Shown in pieces: positions 17,749 through 25,843 of a DNA stretch of 64,000 bases. Source of the DNA: Bacteroidota bacterium (lineage in GTDB: Bacteria > Bacteroidota > Bacteroidia > Bacteroidales > F082); the NCBI GenBank assembly GCA_009773165.1, contig WOUZ01000008.1:62001-126000 (forward strand), written 5' to 3'. Each line of letters opens with the position of its first letter. The stretch's first letter is position 1. A program made the translations under genes and the position numbers. Below the pieces are notes generated by a model, which searched no databases, had not been told where the DNA came from, and saw nothing but the letters and a program-made list of their open reading frames with translations.

Positions 17749-19035
17749 TTATTGCTTGATAAATTTTGTCAGCATTACATCAGATTCTTCTGTTGTGACA
17801 ACAATAAAATAAATGCCTGTTCCTAATTCTGAAACATCAACACTATTTTTGGTAAGTTCTCTACCAATAAACTTAACTAATTGACCGTGAGCATCAAAAA
17901 ACTTTATTGTTTCAAATGTCTCATCAGAATTATTTGCGAAGTGTATTGTTGTAGTTGCTGGATTCGGAAAAACATTCAAATTACTGTATCCAATTTCATT
18001 AACACTGCTTATTGCTCGGTAATCAAGAGCCAGAGCTTCAGCTGAGATTCCAGCTTCAAAACTTCCTGTTTGTGCTCCATTCAAATCAAAAATTAACCCC
18101 TCTCCCATCGAAAAATAGTCAGTAGTGGTTGCAAAAAGCTGCGAATTCAAGGTATCCAAAACAATATCAGCGAAATAAATAAACGAGGACGAACCAGGAT
18201 CTGAAACAAGTTCATCGTCTGAAACTTGCCAGCTTTCAAGATCGATTGTACCAATTCCATTATTAATACTCAAATAAAGTTGATGATTATGTATCCCAAT
18301 TCCTTTTCCAATATGGTAAGGAAACATATAATGGCTTATTAACTTTGTGACAGGATCAAACAATGTAAGTGTACCGGATGTTCCGCCCCAGGGAGAACGA
18401 TTCACAGAAAGGATTTTGTTGTTATAGATAAAAACATCATGAATACCAGCTCCTGAAGTACTCAAATCTATCTCCTCAATAAAAGTTCCATCGGTGGCAT
18501 TGAGAACAGCAATCTTCCCGATCGTACTAGTCCAATCTCCTGGAACTGCCACATAGAGTTTGTTTTCATGAACAACCATTGCAGCCGCCTCACCCGAAAT
18601 TTCACTTATCGAAACTGTCTGAATCAATGTGTTTTTATCAAAAACCTTCAAAAAATTACTTGACTGCGGGTATTGAATACTGACAAAAAGCAAATCGTTA
18701 TAAGCAGTTGCATATCTTGCCCCTGAAATTGCAACACTACTAATTCGTTGATTAGTTTCCAAATCAAAAACAACAAGGGAATCAGTAGCAGTAATATACA
18801 TTTTGCCATCATTAATCAAGACATCCTGAACGGCTTGAGTTTTAATTTCACCAATAAAAGAAGTTGATTGATTTTGAGGAGAATAAGCTGCTACCGAAAC
18901 AAAATCTGTAGGATCTGAAAAAGCTCCACCTGAGGCAACAATTAGTTGGTAAAGGGTTTGTTGGCTACTCAGATGTTTAGCTCCAAAGGAGAAAAAGATC
19001 AGGAATGCGAAAAATTGTACGCGTAAAAATGACAT
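17749..19035 (-). CDS. T9SS-sorted beta-propeller protein, first gene of the B12 operon
   Basis: A 428-residue secreted protein with a signal peptide (about residues 1-24). It has propeller-type repeats (LINDGKMYITATDSLVVFDLE, then ARYATAYNDLLFVSIQYPQ, VVHENKLYVAVPGDW, IHNHQLYLSINNGIGTIDLE) and a C-terminal T9SS type A sorting domain (NVFPNPATTTIHF to KFIKQ). It is fold-related to the lipoprotein propeller later in the operon but is exported through a different route. As the first gene after the cobalamin riboswitch, a B12-capture role is plausible but unproven. The leader from riboswitch to ATG is about 115 bases. Confidence 0.8.
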   Translation of the reverse strand: MSFLRVQFFAFLIFFSFGAKHLSSQQTLYQLIVASGGAFSDPTDFVSVAAYSPQNQSTSFIGEIKTQAVQDVLINDGKMYITATDSLVVFDLETNQRISSVAISGARYATAYNDLLFVSIQYPQSSNFLKVFDKNTLIQTVSISEISGEAAAMVVHENKLYVAVPGDWTSTIGKIAVLNATDGTFIEEIDLSTSGAGIHDVFIYNNKILSVNRSPWGGTSGTLTLFDPVTKLISHYMFPYHIGKGIGIHNHQLYLSINNGIGTIDLESWQVSDDELVSDPGSSSFIYFADIVLDTLNSQLFATTTDYFSMGEGLIFDLNGAQTGSFEAGISAEALALDYRAISSVNEIGYSNLNVFPNPATTTIHFANNSDETFETIKFFDAHGQLVKFIGRELTKNSVDVSELGTGIYFIVVTTEESDVMLTKFIKQ

Positions 19036-19089
19036 AAAACGGTTTTAAGGTTAAAAATTAATTCATTTTACCTCAAAACTCCAGGAAAT

Positions 19090-19136
19090 TTGTCGAGATC
19101 TTTTGACAGTTCGACAAGCTTTTATCCCGAAAGCTT
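19090..19136 (-). other. Hairpins between riboswitch aptamer and first gene
   Basis: On the minus strand AAGCTTT/AAAGCTT (19136-19116) and TTGTCGA/TCGACAA (19117-19090) form two adjacent stem-loops. Neither is followed by a U-run, so a transcription terminator is not obvious. They may belong to the riboswitch expression platform. Confidence 0.4.
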
Positions 19137-19149
19137 TGTTCAAAAAATG

Positions 19150-19325
19150 ATTTGGCAGGTCTTCTGACTTACTCACCCTCCGGAGCCTTCCCATGTCATA
19201 CAACTAACACAGTGGCAATGATTTCCGACGGTTTTTCAAGGAGCTTACAGCAGCGGGTACTGTCCGGGATTTACACCCGATTCCCTTTTAAGTCCTACAC
19301 AAATACGTATAAGGACACCAAAATC
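19150..19325 (-). promoter_or_regulatory. Cobalamin (adenosylcobalamin-type) riboswitch
   Basis: Read on the minus strand, the element has the hallmark cobalamin-aptamer segments in order: GGTGTAAATCCCGG, then ACAGTACCCGC and CTGT, GCCACTG (19216-19210), GGGAAGG, and the B12 box AGTCAGAAGACCTGCC (19169-19154). The box differs from the classic AGYCMGGAGACCTGCC at one position. It lies directly upstream of the T9SS propeller gene that begins the BtuB operon. When bound to cobalamin such elements repress the downstream genes. Confidence 0.95.
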
Positions 19326-19329
19326 GTAG

Positions 19330-19358
19330 CAAAGATAATACAAAAATAGCTGTTGCAA
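19330..19358 (-). promoter_or_regulatory. Promoter of the B12 operon
   Basis: On the minus strand TTG (19358-19356), an 18-base spacer, then TATCTTTG (19337-19330), an exact -7 box. Transcription would begin about 19323, which fits the 5' edge of the riboswitch. A second exact -7 box (TATTTTTG at 19348-19341) has no -33 partner. Confidence 0.7.
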
Positions 19359-19427
19359 CACCTCGTTTTGCCATTTATCAACAATGCATTGTTGATGGAT
19401 GATCTCACGAGTCAATTCAACATTTGT

Positions 19428-19435
19428 TAATTTTG
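19428..19435 (+). promoter_or_regulatory. Candidate -7 box for the thioredoxin-fold gene
   Basis: TAATTTTG matches TAnnTTTG and lies 26 bases before the ATG at 19462. No strong -33 element is seen. Confidence 0.4.
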
Positions 19436-19461
19436 CATCCTGAAATAATTATTACCTGCAA

Positions 19462-20865
19462 ATGAAACCTCAATTCTTAAAACTCTTTTTACTCACCTTA
19501 ATTTATACAGGGACTTTTTTTAATCTAAAAGCTCAGGATTCTTACTTCATCGAAATTATTTTAGAAGGAAACACAGATACCACTTTCTATCTAGCAAATT
19601 ATTATGGCGACAAATTTTATATCACTGATACAAGTACAACAAATGTTGGCACAGCCATTTTTAAAGGCGATGAACGCCTTAAAGAGGGTATATATCTGTT
19701 AGCTAACAAAAAGAAGGAAAAACTGATTGAGTTTCTTGTCGGAAAGGAACAACAATTCAAAATTAAGGCAGGAACAGAAAACGGACAATCACAAATAACT
19801 GTTGATGGCAGTATAGATAATCAGCTGTTTTTCGATCATATCATATTCGTCAATGAAGCCTATGCCGCTATTCAACAGCATAACAGCATGATAGAAAGTG
19901 TCGAAAATACAGAGGAACAAAAAAGTATCTATCGCATTCAGATTGACTCCATTAATAAGTCTATTTTGGATTATCGCAAGAAAATAATTGATCAAAATCC
20001 AGGAATTATTTTTGCTGTCATTTTGAGTGCTATGCAGGAAAACATTATTCCTGATGAAATCAAAGACAATCAGGATTTAGCTTATAACTATTATAAAACT
20101 CATTTTTGGGATGGTTTTGACTTGTCTGATGACCGTCTTTTGATCACCCCTTTACTTCCAATAAAACTAAAATCCTATTTTGATCAACTCGTAGTGCCCG
20201 AAGCAGATTCCGTCATCAAAGATGTTGATTTTTTGTTGAACCTAACTAAAGGTAATCAGAAAATGATGGATTATCTGGTTTGGCATTTTGTTTCGGAATA
20301 CCAGACACCAAAAATTATGGGACTGGATAAAGTGTTCGTCCATGTAGTTGACCACTATTTTGTCACAAAAAAAATTGAAAACGTTACTCCTTCAATCGAA
20401 GAAAAACTTCTGGAAAGAGCAAATAAAATGCGGTTAAGTTTAGTTGGATTAAAAGCTCCTGAGATGTGGCTTGTTGATACGACCGGAAATTTTCGAAGTT
20501 TCAGAGAAATTACTGCCGATTATACCGTTTTGATATTTTGGGATCAAACCTGTGGACACTGCAAGAAAGAAATGGAAACTCTTTACAACCTTTTCCAAAC
20601 AAAAAAATATAATTTAGGTGTTTATGCAGTCAACTCAACGAATGATTTTGATGGATGGAAATATTACATTAATGAAAAAAAATATCCTTGGTTACATGTA
20701 AATGGGACCAAAAGCATGACTTCCGATTTTCATGATTTGTACGATATATACAGTGTACCAGTCATTTATTTACTCGATAAAAATAAAACAATCATAGGAA
20801 AACGAATTGGGGCTGAACAAATAGAAAAACTGATCGATAATTTTCAACAAAAGCAGATACGATAA
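19462..20865 (+). CDS. Secreted TlpA-like thioredoxin-fold protein
   Basis: A 467-residue protein with a signal peptide (residues about 1-24, ending NLKAQD). The N-terminal region (about 27-110) resembles the DUF4369 beta-sandwich (ILEGNTDTTFYLANYYGDKFY). A helical middle part of the DUF5106 kind follows. The C-terminal about 140 residues form a TlpA/thioredoxin domain with the redox motif CGHC at 364-367 (DQTCGHCKKEME) and the cis-Pro segment YSVPVIYLL. It probably acts in the periplasm as a thiol-disulfide reductant. No partner gene is adjacent, so substrate is unknown. Confidence 0.85.
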   Translation: MKPQFLKLFLLTLIYTGTFFNLKAQDSYFIEIILEGNTDTTFYLANYYGDKFYITDTSTTNVGTAIFKGDERLKEGIYLLANKKKEKLIEFLVGKEQQFKIKAGTENGQSQITVDGSIDNQLFFDHIIFVNEAYAAIQQHNSMIESVENTEEQKSIYRIQIDSINKSILDYRKKIIDQNPGIIFAVILSAMQENIIPDEIKDNQDLAYNYYKTHFWDGFDLSDDRLLITPLLPIKLKSYFDQLVVPEADSVIKDVDFLLNLTKGNQKMMDYLVWHFVSEYQTPKIMGLDKVFVHVVDHYFVTKKIENVTPSIEEKLLERANKMRLSLVGLKAPEMWLVDTTGNFRSFREITADYTVLIFWDQTCGHCKKEMETLYNLFQTKKYNLGVYAVNSTNDFDGWKYYINEKKYPWLHVNGTKSMTSDFHDLYDIYSVPVIYLLDKNKTIIGKRIGAEQIEKLIDNFQQKQIR

Positions 20866-20925
20866 AATCAGAAAAGTCGTTTCACTAAATTCGTGATTTG
20901 TTGCATTTTGCAACATAATAATAAG

Positions 20926-21699
20926 ATGATATTGAACATCAGGTTATTTATTTATTTCGTTTTCTCAAAATTAACTAGCAAAGTATTGCTTGTTATGATA
21001 ATGCTTTTATTGATAAACCAAATAAAAGTTCAGAGTATTGTCCATCGGATGTATCTTTTCAATCCAGGCCTTATTATTACGCTAAGCACAGGCCCAACTA
21101 TTTCATTTGCAGATATAAAGAAAAATACGGTCTTTCCTTCAAGAAACCCCGTCAATGAAATGAGGACATCGTTTCAGGTAACAATGACCTGGGACATTTT
21201 TTAATTTCTGCGAGTTGGCGGTCAATTTGTCTAAGCAACCATTGCTGGTTCAAAGCCTACATCAGATTTGTATTTTGAGGCTACGCTGGTTGAAGGCAAC
21301 CTAAGCTTCAATCTGAACCCCATGCTCCTTTTTATCCCTTACCGCTCTGATCAAAAATGGGCACCATAATTTATTTTTGGAATCGGGCTAAGTTACTACA
21401 TCTCCGACCTGAATCACATTTCTGATGATTCAGTTGTTGCCTAAAGAGGTTATGGCCAGGGAAGTGGCTTGTGGGGTTTGGTTATTGAAGGTATTGCCCT
21501 TGGTGGTGTTGGAGTGAGTTACAAAGTAAACGAAAACTGGTCTTTCCGAATTGAATCAGCAAACTGATGGATGGATTCAGATAAGCTAGATTCTTTTGAG
21601 AGTGCAAACCGTTCACCTTATGATTTTTACAACTTAACCACAATTGGTGTTTCTTACAAAATTTATCACCCCAAAAGCTATCCAATGGTAAGAAAATAA
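20926..21699 (+). pseudogene. Decayed outer-membrane beta-barrel protein gene
   Basis: One frame from ATG 20926 to TAA 21697-21699 (258 codons) reads as a continuous barrel-type protein: FNPGLIITLSTGPTISFADIK, then FLRVGGQFV, DLYFEATLVEGNLSFNLNP, FIFGIGLSYYISDL, GVGVSYKVNENWSFRIESAN and LTTIGVSYKIYH. It is interrupted by five in-frame stops: TAA 21202, TAA 21232, TAA 21367, TAA 21442 and TGA 21565. No frameshift is needed to restore the reading. Each stop is one substitution from a plausible sense codon. Neighbouring genes use TAA and TGA as normal stops, so the gene is most likely dead rather than recoded. A signal or membrane segment lies near the N-terminus. Confidence 0.85.
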
Positions 21700-21701
21700 A
21701 A

Positions 21702-21723
21702 AAAGACAGGAGAACCTGTCTTT
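21702..21723 (-). terminator. Terminator of tRNA-Val (bidirectional)
   Basis: AAAGACAGG (21702-21710), loop AGAA, CCTGTCTTT (21715-21723). On the minus strand it follows the tRNA 3' end by 5 bases and is followed by a T-run. It could also end transcripts of the pseudogene. Confidence 0.8.
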
Positions 21724-21728
21724 CTTTG

Positions 21729-21803
21729 TGGGCGTTACTGGACTCGAACCAGTGACTTCCACCCTGTCAAGGTGACACTCTAAACCAACTGAGTTAAACG
21801 CCC
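21729..21803 (-). tRNA. tRNA-Val (GAC)
   Basis: The minus strand gives a cloverleaf with acceptor GGGCGTT/AACGCCC, a D-arm (CTCAGTTGGTTTAGAG), anticodon loop TTGACAG (anticodon GAC, valine), and a T-arm with GGTTCGAGTCC. The discriminator base is A. CCA is not encoded. It stands alone with its own promoter and terminator. Confidence 0.93.
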
Positions 21804-21839
21804 TTTTTTAATCGATCAAAATTGAACCGATTGACCACG

Positions 21840-21870
21840 CAAAAATAAGAAACATACCCGTTCTGTGCAA
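21840..21870 (-). promoter_or_regulatory. Promoter of tRNA-Val
   Basis: On the minus strand TTG (21870-21868), a 20-base spacer, then TATTTTTG (21847-21840). Transcription would start about 30 bases before the tRNA. Confidence 0.65.
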
Positions 21871-21889
21871 CTCATGCGAAATAATTAAT

Positions 21890-21897
21890 TAATTTTG
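21890..21897 (+). promoter_or_regulatory. Candidate -7 box for the dipeptidyl peptidase gene
   Basis: TAATTTTG matches TAnnTTTG and ends 30 bases before the ATG at 21928. It is divergent from the tRNA-Val promoter. No -33 TTTG is seen at the usual spacing. Confidence 0.4.
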
Positions 21898-21927
21898 AAA
21901 TTCTAAAATTCAATATACAGAAGAAAA

Positions 21928-24147
21928 ATGGGAAAAAACGCATCTAAATTACTGATTATGTTAGCTGTGATGATTTCATCACACGCGCTTTTATCACAAA
22001 ACAAAACCATTGCACTCAAAGATATTTGGGCCAGCAGAACCTTTAGTTCGGAAAATGTTTATGGCATGAACCCACTTTCCGATGGTAAATCGTATGCGAT
22101 TCTTGATGATGATGCACTAAATATGTATAATTTTTCTTCAGGTGAGCTAGTCAAAAGTATCGTAAGTTTCGATGAATTAGTACCAGAAGGAGAAACAAAA
22201 CCTATTCAAATTTACAGCTATACCATGAGTGATGATGAACAAAAAATGCTCATTCCAACTGAAAACGAAGCTATCTACAGGCATTCTTCCAAATCATTTT
22301 ATTATATTTTTGATTTAAGTTCCCGAAAGCTCAAGTCCCTGTCAACAAATGGGAAGCAGCAACTGGCGACATTTTCACCTGATGGTAAAAAAATCGCGTT
22401 TGCACGAGATAACAATTTATATATCAAAGATTTAGATCTTGAAAAAGAGATTCAAATAACCACCGATGGTAAATGGAATGAAATCATTAATGGAACAACA
22501 GATTGGGTTTATGAAGAAGAATTTAGTTTCACTCAGGCATTTTTCTGGTCACCTGATAGCAAAAAACTAGCTTTCATCCGGTTTGATGAATCAAAAGTAA
22601 AAGAGTTTCAAATGACCATTTTCGAAGATTTATACCCTGAGAATTATTCATACAAATATCCGAAAGCTGGCGAAAACAACTCCATTGTTGAAGTTATTGT
22701 TTATAATCTTGATACCCAATCCCAAAAGAAGATGGATATTGGAAATGAAACTGATATTTATATTCCCCGTATTCAGTGGACACGAAGCTCAAACCTACTA
22801 TCAATTCAAAGATTAAACCGGCATCAGAATCATTTTGAAATTCTATTAGCTAACGTTGAAAACGGTGAGACAAAACTTCTGTATGAGGAAAAAAGCCCCT
22901 ATTATGTTGATATTACAGATGATCTATACTTTCTGCCTGACGGTAAATCATTTCTTATTTCAAGTGAACAAGATGGATACAATCACATTTATCATTATGA
23001 TTTAGCTGGGAAAAAGATTGCACAACTAACAAGTGGAAAATGGGATGTGACAAAAATTTACGGATATAATCCAAAAGAAAAATTAGTCTATTATCAAAGC
23101 GCAGCTGTTTCTCCTCTTGAACGGAACATATATTTTGTGGATTTAAAAGGAAAAATCACTCCATTAGTTGAAACTTCAGGACATAACAACGTATTGTTTA
23201 GTACAGATTATTCTTACTTTATTAATACAAATTCAACCATAAATACACCTAATTATATCACAGTTCACAATAAGGAAGGTAAAACCCTTAGAAATCTTAA
23301 GGACAATAAAGCATTAAAAGACAAAATGTTAGCTTACGAAGCCCCATTGTTTGAGTTCTTTTCACTGTCAGATTCAGCTATTGTCTTACCTGATGGTCAA
23401 CCCGTTGCCCTCAATGCATGGAAATTACTACCGCCCAATTTTGATCCTGCAAAAAAATATCCTGTACTCATATATATATATGGAGGGCCGGGATCTCAAA
23501 CTGTAAATAACTCATGGGGAGGCGCGAATCATTTGTGGTTTCAACATTTAGCTCAAAAAGGAATTATCGTAATATCAGTTGACAACAGAGGTACAGGTGC
23601 CAGAGGCTCGGTCTTCAAAAAAATGACATATAAAGAACTTGGCAAATACGAAACAGAAGACTTAATTACCACCGCAAAATATTTGTCACGTTTATCTTAT
23701 GTCGACTCATCAAGAATCGGTGTTTTTGGATGGAGTTATGGAGGTTATATGTCAAGCCTTGCAATAACAAAGGGAGCAGAACAGTTCAAAGCTGCAATAG
23801 CTGTAGCTCCTGTCACTAACTGGAGATATTATGATAATATTTACACCGAAAGATACATGCAATTGCCAAGTGAAAATGCCGATGGATATGATCTCAATTC
23901 ACCTATTAATCATGTAGATAAGCTTGTTGGAAACTATCTTTTAGTTCATGGAAGTGGCGACGATAATGTGCATTATCAAAATTCAATGGAAATGATTAAT
24001 GCACTCGTTAAAGCAAATAAACAGTTTGAGCTGATGATCTATCCCAACAGAAATCATGGAATCTATGGTGGAAATACGCGTCTTCACTTATATGAAAAGA
24101 TGGATGCTTTTCTCGAAAACCACCTTCTTGACAATCCGGACAAATAG
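21928..24147 (+). CDS. Dipeptidyl peptidase IV (S9B family)
   Basis: A 739-residue secreted serine peptidase that removes Xaa-Pro dipeptides from peptide N-termini. It has a signal peptide (about 1-24), a beta-propeller domain (about 60-450, with DGTTDWVYEEEFSF-type Glu pair VYEEE that holds the substrate N-terminus) and a C-terminal alpha/beta hydrolase. The triad is S603 in GWSYGGY, D678 or D679 in GSGDDNVHYQ, and H710 in NRNHGIYGG. Length matches DPP-IV. Such enzymes are common in peptide-feeding Bacteroidota. The gene appears monocistronic. Confidence 0.95.
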   Translation: MGKNASKLLIMLAVMISSHALLSQNKTIALKDIWASRTFSSENVYGMNPLSDGKSYAILDDDALNMYNFSSGELVKSIVSFDELVPEGETKPIQIYSYTMSDDEQKMLIPTENEAIYRHSSKSFYYIFDLSSRKLKSLSTNGKQQLATFSPDGKKIAFARDNNLYIKDLDLEKEIQITTDGKWNEIINGTTDWVYEEEFSFTQAFFWSPDSKKLAFIRFDESKVKEFQMTIFEDLYPENYSYKYPKAGENNSIVEVIVYNLDTQSQKKMDIGNETDIYIPRIQWTRSSNLLSIQRLNRHQNHFEILLANVENGETKLLYEEKSPYYVDITDDLYFLPDGKSFLISSEQDGYNHIYHYDLAGKKIAQLTSGKWDVTKIYGYNPKEKLVYYQSAAVSPLERNIYFVDLKGKITPLVETSGHNNVLFSTDYSYFINTNSTINTPNYITVHNKEGKTLRNLKDNKALKDKMLAYEAPLFEFFSLSDSAIVLPDGQPVALNAWKLLPPNFDPAKKYPVLIYIYGGPGSQTVNNSWGGANHLWFQHLAQKGIIVISVDNRGTGARGSVFKKMTYKELGKYETEDLITTAKYLSRLSYVDSSRIGVFGWSYGGYMSSLAITKGAEQFKAAIAVAPVTNWRYYDNIYTERYMQLPSENADGYDLNSPINHVDKLVGNYLLVHGSGDDNVHYQNSMEMINALVKANKQFELMIYPNRNHGIYGGNTRLHLYEKMDAFLENHLLDNPDK

Positions 24148-24195
24148 TGATGAGTCTCTGACGACATTATAGAAAAAAAAAGAAAAAGGGCGTAA

Positions 24196-24225
24196 TTGTT
24201 TATTCGTGAAGAATTTATATCTTTG
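24196..24225 (+). promoter_or_regulatory. Promoter of rpsU
   Basis: TTG (24196-24198), 19-base spacer, TATCTTTG (24218-24225). This is a full Bacteroidota promoter with ideal spacing, about 60 bases before the rpsU ATG. Confidence 0.75.
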
Positions 24226-24284
24226 CCGCCCAAAAGTTAATTAACTTCATTATTAATCATCTAAAGAAAGAGAGTGTATTTAAC

Positions 24285-24479
24285 ATGATTATCATTCCTG
24301 TAAAAGAAGGCGAGAGCATTGACCGCGCTTTAAAAAAGTACAAAAGAAAATTTGAAAAAACCGGTGTTATTAAAGAGCTCCGTATCCGTCAAAAATTCAC
24401 TAAGCCATCTGTAATTAACAGAGAACAAAGACTTAAGGCGATTTACGTTCAACAGCTACGTCAGGAGGCTGAAAATTAA
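24285..24479 (+). CDS. rpsU: Ribosomal protein bS21
   Basis: A 64-residue basic protein of the small ribosomal subunit with the S21 signature GESIDRALKKYKRKFEKTGV and a Lys/Arg-rich C-terminus. In Bacteroidota bS21 helps sequester the 16S anti-Shine-Dalgarno sequence, which fits the weak ribosome-binding sites seen in most genes here. Its own upstream sequence reads AAAGAAAGAGAG about 10-20 bases before ATG. A strong promoter precedes it and a terminator-like hairpin follows it. Confidence 0.96.
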   Translation: MIIIPVKEGESIDRALKKYKRKFEKTGVIKELRIRQKFTKPSVINREQRLKAIYVQQLRQEAEN

Positions 24480-24507
24480 AGACTCATTTACAAGAATCTT
24501 TTTCTGA

Positions 24508-24561
24508 AAAAAAACTTTGATGTAGAACGATTTTATCGTAAATTTACATCAAAGTTTTTTT
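24508..24561 (+). terminator. Terminator or attenuator between rpsU and xerC
   Basis: AAACTTTGATGTA (24512-24524) pairs with TACATCAAAGTTT (24545-24557), followed by a run of seven Ts. The loop is 20 bases. It begins about 30 bases after rpsU and ends just before the xerC ATG at 24570. Confidence 0.8.
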
Positions 24562-24569
24562 ATTTACAC

Positions 24570-25445
24570 ATGACAATCGAAGATTTTATCAATTATATAC
24601 TTTCTGAAAAGCGTTATTCCAGACATACTGCCAAAGCGTATGAATCTGATTTAATGCAATTTCGAACTTTCTTAAGTCAAACATGTGATATGTTTGACTT
24701 GAAACAAGTGACTGAAAAAATAATCAGAAGTTGGGTTGTTTCGCTTAAGGAAAAACAGCTGGATAACAGTAGTATTAACAGGAAATTATCTTCAATCAGA
24801 GCCTTCTACGATTTTCTTATCAAAAACGAAGTAATCGTTACTCACCCTGTTACATTTCAAAAAGCGCTGAAAACAAAAAAAAGAGTTGCAACTTTCGTCC
24901 CGCAGTCAGACATGATCAATTATGGACAAGAAGTTGTTGGCGAGCAATATGATTCACTGGTAAAGAGGGTTATCATTGAGTCTTTTTATCAAAGCGGCAT
25001 GCGCTTGTCTGAATTAATGGAATTAAAGCTAAATGCTGTTGACTTTTCTAATTCAGTCATTAAAGTACATGGTAAACGAAACAAACAGCGCCTAATTCCG
25101 TTTCATAATGGATTCAATCAATTGTTGACGCACTATTTAAAACAAAGAGCTCAAATGAATCCAGAGAATGATTTTTTAATCATAAACCAGAAAGGTAAAA
25201 GACCAAGTCCATCTTGGATATATAAAGTAGTAAGCTCAGAATTAAAGAAAGTGACAACGCTTACAAAAACAAGTCCGCATGTTTTACGACACACCTTTGC
25301 AACACATCTTTTAAATAATGGAGCAAGTTTGATCGCTGTAAAAGAATTATTAGGACATACAAGTTTAGCTGCAACACAAGTATATACACACAATACAATA
25401 GATCAATTAAAAAAAATTCATCAACAAGCCCATCCAAAGGGCTAA
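24570..25445 (+). CDS. xerC: Tyrosine recombinase XerC/XerD
   Basis: A 291-residue tyrosine recombinase. The N-terminal SAM-like core-binding domain (about 1-85) begins with TIEDFINYILSEKRYSRHTAKAY. The catalytic domain shows Arg in SGMRLSELMEL, His-x-x-Arg in HVLRHTFATHLLNNGA, and the later His and the nucleophilic Tyr in LGHTSLAATQVYTH. Xer recombinases resolve chromosome dimers at dif. Its place between rpsU and hpf, ahead of tuf, is typical of Bacteroidota chromosomal Xer genes, not of mobile integrases. Whether it is XerC or XerD cannot be told from the sequence alone. Confidence 0.9.
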   Translation: MTIEDFINYILSEKRYSRHTAKAYESDLMQFRTFLSQTCDMFDLKQVTEKIIRSWVVSLKEKQLDNSSINRKLSSIRAFYDFLIKNEVIVTHPVTFQKALKTKKRVATFVPQSDMINYGQEVVGEQYDSLVKRVIIESFYQSGMRLSELMELKLNAVDFSNSVIKVHGKRNKQRLIPFHNGFNQLLTHYLKQRAQMNPENDFLIINQKGKRPSPSWIYKVVSSELKKVTTLTKTSPHVLRHTFATHLLNNGASLIAVKELLGHTSLAATQVYTHNTIDQLKKIHQQAHPKG

Positions 25446-25463
25446 TCTACAATCAATAAATTT

Positions 25464-25472
25464 AAAAGGAGG
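25464..25472 (+). promoter_or_regulatory. Unusually strong Shine-Dalgarno site of hpf
   Basis: AAAAGGAGG, a near-perfect complement of the 16S 3' end, ends 5 bases before the hpf ATG at 25478. Most genes in this window lack such a site. Confidence 0.7.
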
Positions 25473-25477
25473 TTATT

Positions 25478-25774
25478 ATGACAGTAAACATTACATCGGT
25501 TCATTTTAAAGCCGATCAAAAGTTAGAAACCTTTATTTCTGGCAAAATTGAAAAACTGGCAAAACTTTTCAGTGAAATTATCGGAGCAGAAGTAATGCTT
25601 AAATTAGAGAATACCGATAATCCAGAGAACAAGATTACTGAGATTAAGTTACTAATCAAAGGTAGCGACCTTTTTGCTTCGAAGCAAAGCAAGACATTTG
25701 AAGAAGCCACTGACGAGGTAATTGACGCTTTAAAGAAGCAAATTGAGAAGTATAAAGCTAAACAAAACAAGTAG
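25478..25774 (+). CDS. hpf: Ribosome hibernation promoting factor (HPF/RaiA family)
   Basis: A 98-residue short HPF/YfiA protein. It has a beta-alpha-beta start (VNITSVHFKADQKLETFISGKIEKLAK) and conserved segments EVMLKLEN and GSDLFASKQSKTFEEATDEVIDALKKQIEKYK. These proteins bind the decoding region of idle ribosomes. It has no long C-terminal dimerisation domain, so it is the short form. It lies 32 bases after xerC and carries an exceptional Shine-Dalgarno site, perhaps to ensure translation when initiation is limiting. Confidence 0.93.
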   Translation: MTVNITSVHFKADQKLETFISGKIEKLAKLFSEIIGAEVMLKLENTDNPENKITEIKLLIKGSDLFASKQSKTFEEATDEVIDALKKQIEKYKAKQNK

Positions 25775-25809
25775 TTCTTATTAATAATCAATTAGTTAAG
25801 AAAGTATTG

Positions 25810-25843
25810 AAAGATTTTTATCTTTTTTTTAATAAAAATCTTT
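25810..25843. repeat. Inverted repeat overlapping the tRNA-tuf promoter
   Basis: AAAGATTTTTA (25810-25820) is a perfect mirror of TAAAAATCTTT (25833-25843), with eight Ts in the loop. A smaller hairpin (AAAGAT/ATCTTT) followed by Ts is the alternative fold. The right arm contains most of the -33 box (25841-25844) of the next promoter. Confidence 0.5.

Noticed and set aside
21202-21567. Stop codons in the barrel frame as evidence of a reassigned genetic code
   Set aside because: Neighbouring genes end normally at TAA and TGA and none contains internal in-frame TAA or TGA in conserved regions; a pseudogene is simpler.
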